64,000 nt of DNA from Marinobacter piscis (lineage in GTDB: Bacteria; Pseudomonadota; Gammaproteobacteria; Pseudomonadales; Oleiphilaceae): positions 806,001-870,000 of the forward strand of contig NZ_VCGX01000002.1 in the NCBI RefSeq assembly GCF_007671655.1, given 5' to 3'. Below, piece after piece: positions 59,828-64,000 of the stretch. Numbering within the stretch: position 1 is the stretch's first letter; every line of letters begins with the position of its first letter. Below the pieces are notes generated by a model. That model saw nothing but the letters and a program-made list of their open reading frames with translations, made no database searches and had not been told where the DNA came from. The position numbers and the translations under genes are program-made.

Positions 59828-61615
59828 TTAGTTTCTGGCATGAGTTACGCGCACCTCAACACGACGATTCAGTGCCCGGCCCTCGGCCGTGTCATTGCTG
59901 GCATTGGGCTGATACGCCCCCGCGCCGGAGACCAGTATCACGGTGTCATCAACACCGCTGTTAATCAGTGCATCGCGCACGGCTGTGGCTCTGGCCAGAG
60001 ACAACTCGCGGTTCAGCGCATCGGAACCGGTGTTGTCCGTGTGGCCAACAACACTGACCGACTTAAGCGTGCCCCGCTCGAGCAGGCGCTGAGCAAACTG
60101 CTGAATACGGCTTACCGCTTCTGGCTTCAGTTCAGCACTGCCAACATTAAACAGGGTGTCACTGCCAAGGCTCAGCATCTCTTCAGATTCTTTTGTCTCC
60201 AGATAGCGGTCAAAACTTGTGTCACCGTCATCCGGAAGTGTGCAGTAGCGGCTGTTTGCCGGGTTAACCGACTTGTTGATTTCACCCAGATCCGGCAGTG
60301 TTTCACTGTCAACAGCCAGTGTCTCCAGCAAGCGCCCCATGCTGTGAAGAGTTTGCAAACGGTTTATCTCTACATCATAAGTACCGTTGATATAGGCCCG
60401 CTCAGCCTGGAAAAACTCGTTTTCGGAATCGAGGACATCCAGCAAGGAACGGCGCCCGATATCAAACTGTTCGCGATACGCAGCCAGCACATTCTCAGCC
60501 TCCTCACGATGGGCGGCAAGAGAGTCGAGCTTGACCTCCAGGTTACGCACGTCGCTATGGGCAATGGTCGCGGTCTGGCGTAAATCAACACAGGTTCTGT
60601 CACGCATGCTCTCTGCCTGGCTGATGCGGCGATCGGCTGCCCTCTCCGCAGCACGGTCACTGCCGCCGCGATACAGGTTGTAACGCATACGCAGCTCAAT
60701 CACCGTATCTTCACCATAGGTATCCGGATCTGTTCGCTTATCAAAGCTGTTGTTGTTTTTGTAGGCGCCATGACGGGCACCAAACTCAATGGTGGGATAA
60801 CGCCCGGCCTTTGCTTCTCCGTAGGACGCTTCGGACGCCTGAATTTCTTCAAATGCTGCAAACAGGGCCGGGTTATTGGCATACACTGTTTCAAGTACCT
60901 GCCATAGGTTGTCGGGTACGGCCTGATCCTGCACGTCAAACGGGGTCAGATGCTCCGCCGGAAAACGCCCGACCAGGCGCTGAAAGCGTGCCGTTACGCT
61001 CTGCAGGTTAGCGATTTCGGTCATTAGATTAGACCGGGCAAGAGACAGGCGGCCATCAATTTGCTGCAGGTCGGCCCGATTACTCACACCCTGGTTAAAG
61101 CGCTCGCTCACATGGCGCTGCACCCGCTGGTGGTTAGCCACGTTTTCCTGAGCCAGAGTAACCAGCTCCCGGTGCCTGAGTACGCTCAGATAAGCCTCAC
61201 TGGCTTCCAGCGCCTTGGTTTCTGCCTCGTCCAGAAGCTCATAATAACGCGCACGACTGGTGTGCTCTGCTTTGGCAACTGCATTTCTCACCCGAAAGCC
61301 GTCAAACAGCACTTGCGTCAGCGAAACCTCGGCATAATTGCGGTTGTAACTGCCACGCCCGTCAAAATCACGATCGCCCATGCCTCCGGAAGCACTGAGA
61401 TCCAGGGACGGCAGGTAGCCACCAAAGGCTTCCCGCTGATCGTGAGTCGATGCCTGAAACGCATGCAGACGCATTTGCAGTTCCGGGTTATTCTCCAGTG
61501 TTTCCTGCACAACGCCCAGCAAGTCATCCTGCGAGGCTGGGGCTGCTGCAACAGCTGTGCTAAAGCCAAATGTAAATGTCAGGGCAAGTTTGGCAACGGT
61601 CGGTATTCTGGCCAT
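59828..61615 (-). CDS. TolC-family outer-membrane channel fused to an OmpA domain (LapE-like)
   Basis: 595 residues from the ATG at 61615, with a signal peptide ending STAVAAAPA. Residues about 30-430 are the TolC family: two repeats of long helices, DGFRVRNAVAKAEHTSRARY, GQ-like turn LLDVLDSENEFFQAERAYIN. After a linker with YCTLPDDGDTSFDRYLETKE the C-terminus (about 475-595) is an OmpA peptidoglycan-binding domain: GSAELKPEAVSRIQQFAQ, VVGHTDNTGSDALNRELS and GRALNRRVEV. Ordinary TolC has no such domain. First gene of the lap-like cluster; 6 nt before the ABC gene. Confidence 0.93.
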   Translation of the reverse strand: MARIPTVAKLALTFTFGFSTAVAAAPASQDDLLGVVQETLENNPELQMRLHAFQASTHDQREAFGGYLPSLDLSASGGMGDRDFDGRGSYNRNYAEVSLTQVLFDGFRVRNAVAKAEHTSRARYYELLDEAETKALEASEAYLSVLRHRELVTLAQENVANHQRVQRHVSERFNQGVSNRADLQQIDGRLSLARSNLMTEIANLQSVTARFQRLVGRFPAEHLTPFDVQDQAVPDNLWQVLETVYANNPALFAAFEEIQASEASYGEAKAGRYPTIEFGARHGAYKNNNSFDKRTDPDTYGEDTVIELRMRYNLYRGGSDRAAERAADRRISQAESMRDRTCVDLRQTATIAHSDVRNLEVKLDSLAAHREEAENVLAAYREQFDIGRRSLLDVLDSENEFFQAERAYINGTYDVEINRLQTLHSMGRLLETLAVDSETLPDLGEINKSVNPANSRYCTLPDDGDTSFDRYLETKESEEMLSLGSDTLFNVGSAELKPEAVSRIQQFAQRLLERGTLKSVSVVGHTDNTGSDALNRELSLARATAVRDALINSGVDDTVILVSGAGAYQPNASNDTAEGRALNRRVEVRVTHARN

Positions 61616-61955
61616 AATATCCTCTGGGCAATCCGGCACAGGCAATCTGCCTGACACGGACACAGTCAGTACGCGGGTTTTGTTAAATGGAAGACGAATG
61701 CAACATCCTGAAAATAATTGGATTAATTAAGCGTAACGTCTTTGGCGACAGAGAACCTTTGATTGCGCGCAAAAACCTGTGCCCGCCGGCAGTATTTTTA
61801 CTTACAGCTTCGAAACCTGCCGGCCTTTGCAGACACCCCGCGACTTTTTGTTGATTGAGCACAATCGCAGAACGCTACATACTGTTAAGCTATAAGCTTA
61901 TGCCGACAAGCCCAGGGATGCCGCAGAGTCGGGCTGCAAGAACATAAGGAAAAGG
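61616..61955. other. 340-nt divergent intergenic region with two dyads
   Basis: Lies between the adhesin export operon (minus) and the response regulator (plus); I see no gene in it. GATTG-N4-CAATC (61853-61866) and TAAGCT-ATA-AGCTTA (61886-61900) are perfect inverted repeats 20 nt apart, 56 to 103 nt before the response-regulator ATG. They are candidate operators. The DNA here is AT-rich, as expected for promoters of both operons. Confidence 0.45.
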
Positions 61956-62717
61956 ATGAGGACGTTAACGCATAGACGCATTTTGATTGTTGACGATGAA
62001 GAAGCCGATCGCATGCTGCTGTCCGCTTACCTTCAGCGTTATAACTGCCGATTATTTTATGCAGTAGACGGCCTGGAAGGTATTGAAAAAGCGCGTGCAC
62101 TCAATCCGGACCTGATCCTGATGGACTCGGACATGCCCCGCTGCAGCGGTGTAGATGCCTGCAGAATCATCACTCAGGATCCGAACACCAGCAATACCCC
62201 GGTCGTATTTATTTCGGGTCTTACCTGGCCGGAGCAACGTATTCGAGGCCTGCTTGCAGGTGCCGTTGATTACATCAACAAGCCTTTTGACTTTGATGAA
62301 GTTAAATTGCGTCTGGCTATACACCTCAGAAACCGGACAGCCATGCCGGAACGTGACGAAGGCCAGGCTCACGCAGCACCTTCAGTCAAAAACCGGCATT
62401 TTATAGTGTTTCACTCCGCACGCACCCACCTTCTGAAATCACTGTCTGTGACACCACCAATGCAAGAACTGGAAAAGCTGACAGGCACAAACAGCAAACA
62501 TCTGAACAGTGCGTTCAGGGCTTGCGCCGGCGTTACTGTTTATCAGTACCTTCGGGAGGAGCGAATGAAAGAAGCCAGAAGTTTACTCCAGCAAACACAG
62601 CTTGCCGTGCAGGACATTGCGCTTCAGGTTGGGTTCAGAGACAGCGCAAATTTTGCCACCGCATTCAAAGAGCGGTTTGGGCTCACTCCCAGAGATTTTC
62701 GTCAACAGCACAACTGA
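61956..62717 (+). CDS. Response regulator with AraC-type DNA-binding domain
   Basis: 253 residues. Receiver domain 1 to about 125: acidic pair Asp13/Asp14, phospho-acceptor probably Asp57 (DLILMDSDMP), Thr/Ser region in VVFISG and the lysine in YINKPFDFDEVK. An AraC/XylS HTH follows (about 155-250): VTVYQYLREERMKEARSLLQ, then VQDIALQVGFRDSANFATAF and the closing FGLTPRDFRQ. ATG at 61956 behind AAGGAAAAGG. The sensor gene starts 11 nt after its stop. Adjacent to the adhesin operon, which it may regulate. Confidence 0.92.
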   Translation: MRTLTHRRILIVDDEEADRMLLSAYLQRYNCRLFYAVDGLEGIEKARALNPDLILMDSDMPRCSGVDACRIITQDPNTSNTPVVFISGLTWPEQRIRGLLAGAVDYINKPFDFDEVKLRLAIHLRNRTAMPERDEGQAHAAPSVKNRHFIVFHSARTHLLKSLSVTPPMQELEKLTGTNSKHLNSAFRACAGVTVYQYLREERMKEARSLLQQTQLAVQDIALQVGFRDSANFATAFKERFGLTPRDFRQQHN

Positions 62718-62728
62718 TTTCAGGAACC

Positions 62729-64000
62729 ATGTTTTTGAGCTACAGCAATTGGACGGCAGCACTTGCCGCAGTTATCACAACGCTTTGCCTTTTCCTGTCA
62801 TCAATTGCTCTGGCCGACAGCCTCGGTTCAAACGCATCTATCGATCTGGCTGAAGTTCCTGACAGCAGTGAACTGACCGGCGCTATGCTCGCAGTTTCCG
62901 GTAACAAAAGCATTCAAACACTGAGTGATGCACGTGAAGCAACAGGGTGGATACAGCCAGGCAAAGACACTCTGGATGCGCCCCGCCAGCACACGACAAC
63001 CTGGTTAAAAGCTGTATTGCATAACAGCAGTGATCAGCCGCTGATTCGCTGGCTGGTTCTGGAGCCCTGGCGGTTAAATCAGGTAGATGCTTTTTTTCTC
63101 AATCCGGAGACCGGCGAAGTCCTCCGGCAGAAAACCACAGGGCTGGCAGTCCCGCTTCAGGAACGTTCCGTCAGCAATGGTAAAACCGTCATCCCGGTGC
63201 AGCTCAATGCCGGTGAAACTCAACAGCTGTTCATGAAAATTTACAGCGACAGCCTGCCTTTTATCAGCGTAAAAAACTGGGACCCTGTCTCCTATTCCCA
63301 ACACATCAATGCCAACCGAATATTCCAGGTCGCTCTGTTTGCCGGCATAATCATGCTACTGGTGATCCTGGTTCTACAGTTCAACGTAAGCCTGATGGTG
63401 ACTGGCACATGGCTGTTGATGGCTTTTGTTTTGGAGGCAGAAAAGAATGGTTTTTTCAGTAACTATCTACTGAGCTTTCTTGAAAATTACTCTTTCAACC
63501 TGAGAACTTTTGCGTGGATATTCACCGAACAGCTGTTCCTGGTCACCTCCGTTTTCTTGCTGGGGCTGAACAAGAGCCGAGGCTGGCGAATTTTTCTCGT
63601 ACTGACAGCAATTCCGGCATTCATCATGGCTGGCCTCACCTTCGTACTTGATGGTGTCAGTATCCGGAACCTGGGAATTCTGCTCACCGGCCTGTATGCA
63701 TCCAGCTGGTTGTTTATGATCAGGCCCGCCCTTCGCACCCGATATACCGGGCAACTCGCCATACTGCTTCTGCTGTCAATTTACTGGGCCATTTCGGTTT
63801 TTCTTCTGGTCGGTTATACGTTCAATTTTTATTACACCTCCGCCTTCACGGCGGCCAGGATTTATATCGAGATTGCAGTGGCGCTGGCCCTGATACTTAC
63901 CTATAGCTGGCAACAGAAATACCTTATCAAAAGAGCCACGCAGGCACTGAATATTCAGAGAGCCAAAAGCCGGCAGGCTCTGGAGCAGGCCGTCAAAGAT
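62729..64000 (+). CDS. 7TMR-DISM membrane sensor, probable histidine kinase (3' end outside window)
   Basis: 424 codons are visible from the ATG at 62729 and the frame is open to the last base. A signal-type helix (about 9-31) is followed by a periplasmic beta-rich domain (about 45-185; TWLKAVLHNSSDQPLIRWLV and WRLNQVDAFFL) typical of 7TMR-DISM type 2, and then about seven membrane helices (200-390) ending in a coiled-coil run (residues 395-424). The output domain is not visible; a histidine kinase is most likely as it pairs with the preceding response regulator, but a diguanylate cyclase is possible. Cotranscribed with the regulator. Confidence 0.85.
   Translation, partial: MFLSYSNWTAALAAVITTLCLFLSSIALADSLGSNASIDLAEVPDSSELTGAMLAVSGNKSIQTLSDAREATGWIQPGKDTLDAPRQHTTTWLKAVLHNSSDQPLIRWLVLEPWRLNQVDAFFLNPETGEVLRQKTTGLAVPLQERSVSNGKTVIPVQLNAGETQQLFMKIYSDSLPFISVKNWDPVSYSQHINANRIFQVALFAGIIMLLVILVLQFNVSLMVTGTWLLMAFVLEAEKNGFFSNYLLSFLENYSFNLRTFAWIFTEQLFLVTSVFLLGLNKSRGWRIFLVLTAIPAFIMAGLTFVLDGVSIRNLGILLTGLYASSWLFMIRPALRTRYTGQLAILLLLSIYWAISVFLLVGYTFNFYYTSAFTAARIYIEIAVALALILTYSWQQKYLIKRATQALNIQRAKSRQALEQAVKD

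Overview
The window looks like chromosomal DNA of a marine-type gammaproteobacterium. Evidence is an Escherichia/Pseudomonas-style 13-gene nuo operon with a fused nuoCD, Fur-type operators, a LapA-class giant adhesin with its type I exporter, and high-GC coding DNA outside that adhesin. A Marinobacter-like organism is my best guess, but it is inference from gene content. I recognise no tRNA, rRNA, insertion sequence, phage or CRISPR array.

Layout. (1) 1-6.7 kb: iron uptake. A TonB-dependent siderophore receptor (cut by the window edge, GTG start) and a LysR regulator lie on the minus strand, divergent from a binding protein-permease-permease-ATPase operon; a Fur-box-like site precedes each arm. 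(2) 6.7-9.3 kb: an EamA exporter divergent from a LysR regulator, with palindromic operators between, and a hemerythrin-fold protein that has lost part of its iron site. (3) 9.3-24.2 kb: complete NADH:quinone oxidoreductase operon nuoA-N on the minus strand, then acnA. (4) 27.3-32.5 kb: a nitric oxide reductase cluster (41-codon membrane ORF, diheme NorC, variant NorB, NorQ, NorD). (5) 32.6-38.6 kb, minus strand: P1B metal ATPase with an unusual CPG motif, a separate HMA metallochaperone, and a three-gene unit coding a triheme cytochrome c, a Tat-exported flavin amine oxidase and a monoheme cytochrome c. (6) 38.7-41.8 kb: a Crp/Fnr gene broken by a 17-bp tandem duplication, cyclopropane fatty acid synthase and a 5'-nucleotidase. 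(7) 41.9-61.6 kb: a 4762-residue repeat adhesin with its membrane fusion protein, ABC transporter and a TolC-OmpA fusion. (8) 61.9 kb to the end: an AraC-type response regulator and a 7TMR sensor that runs off the window.

Much of the window concerns electron transfer at the cell envelope: complex I, NO reduction, and a probable periplasmic amine dehydrogenase that hands electrons to c-type cytochromes instead of oxygen. The last, together with the variant Nor proteins and the adjacent metal ATPase/chaperone pair, is the best candidate for an under-described system. The adhesin locus is a second: its retention module lacks the dialanine that LapG normally cuts, and its outer-membrane channel carries a peptidoglycan-binding domain. 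No lapD or lapG is visible here.
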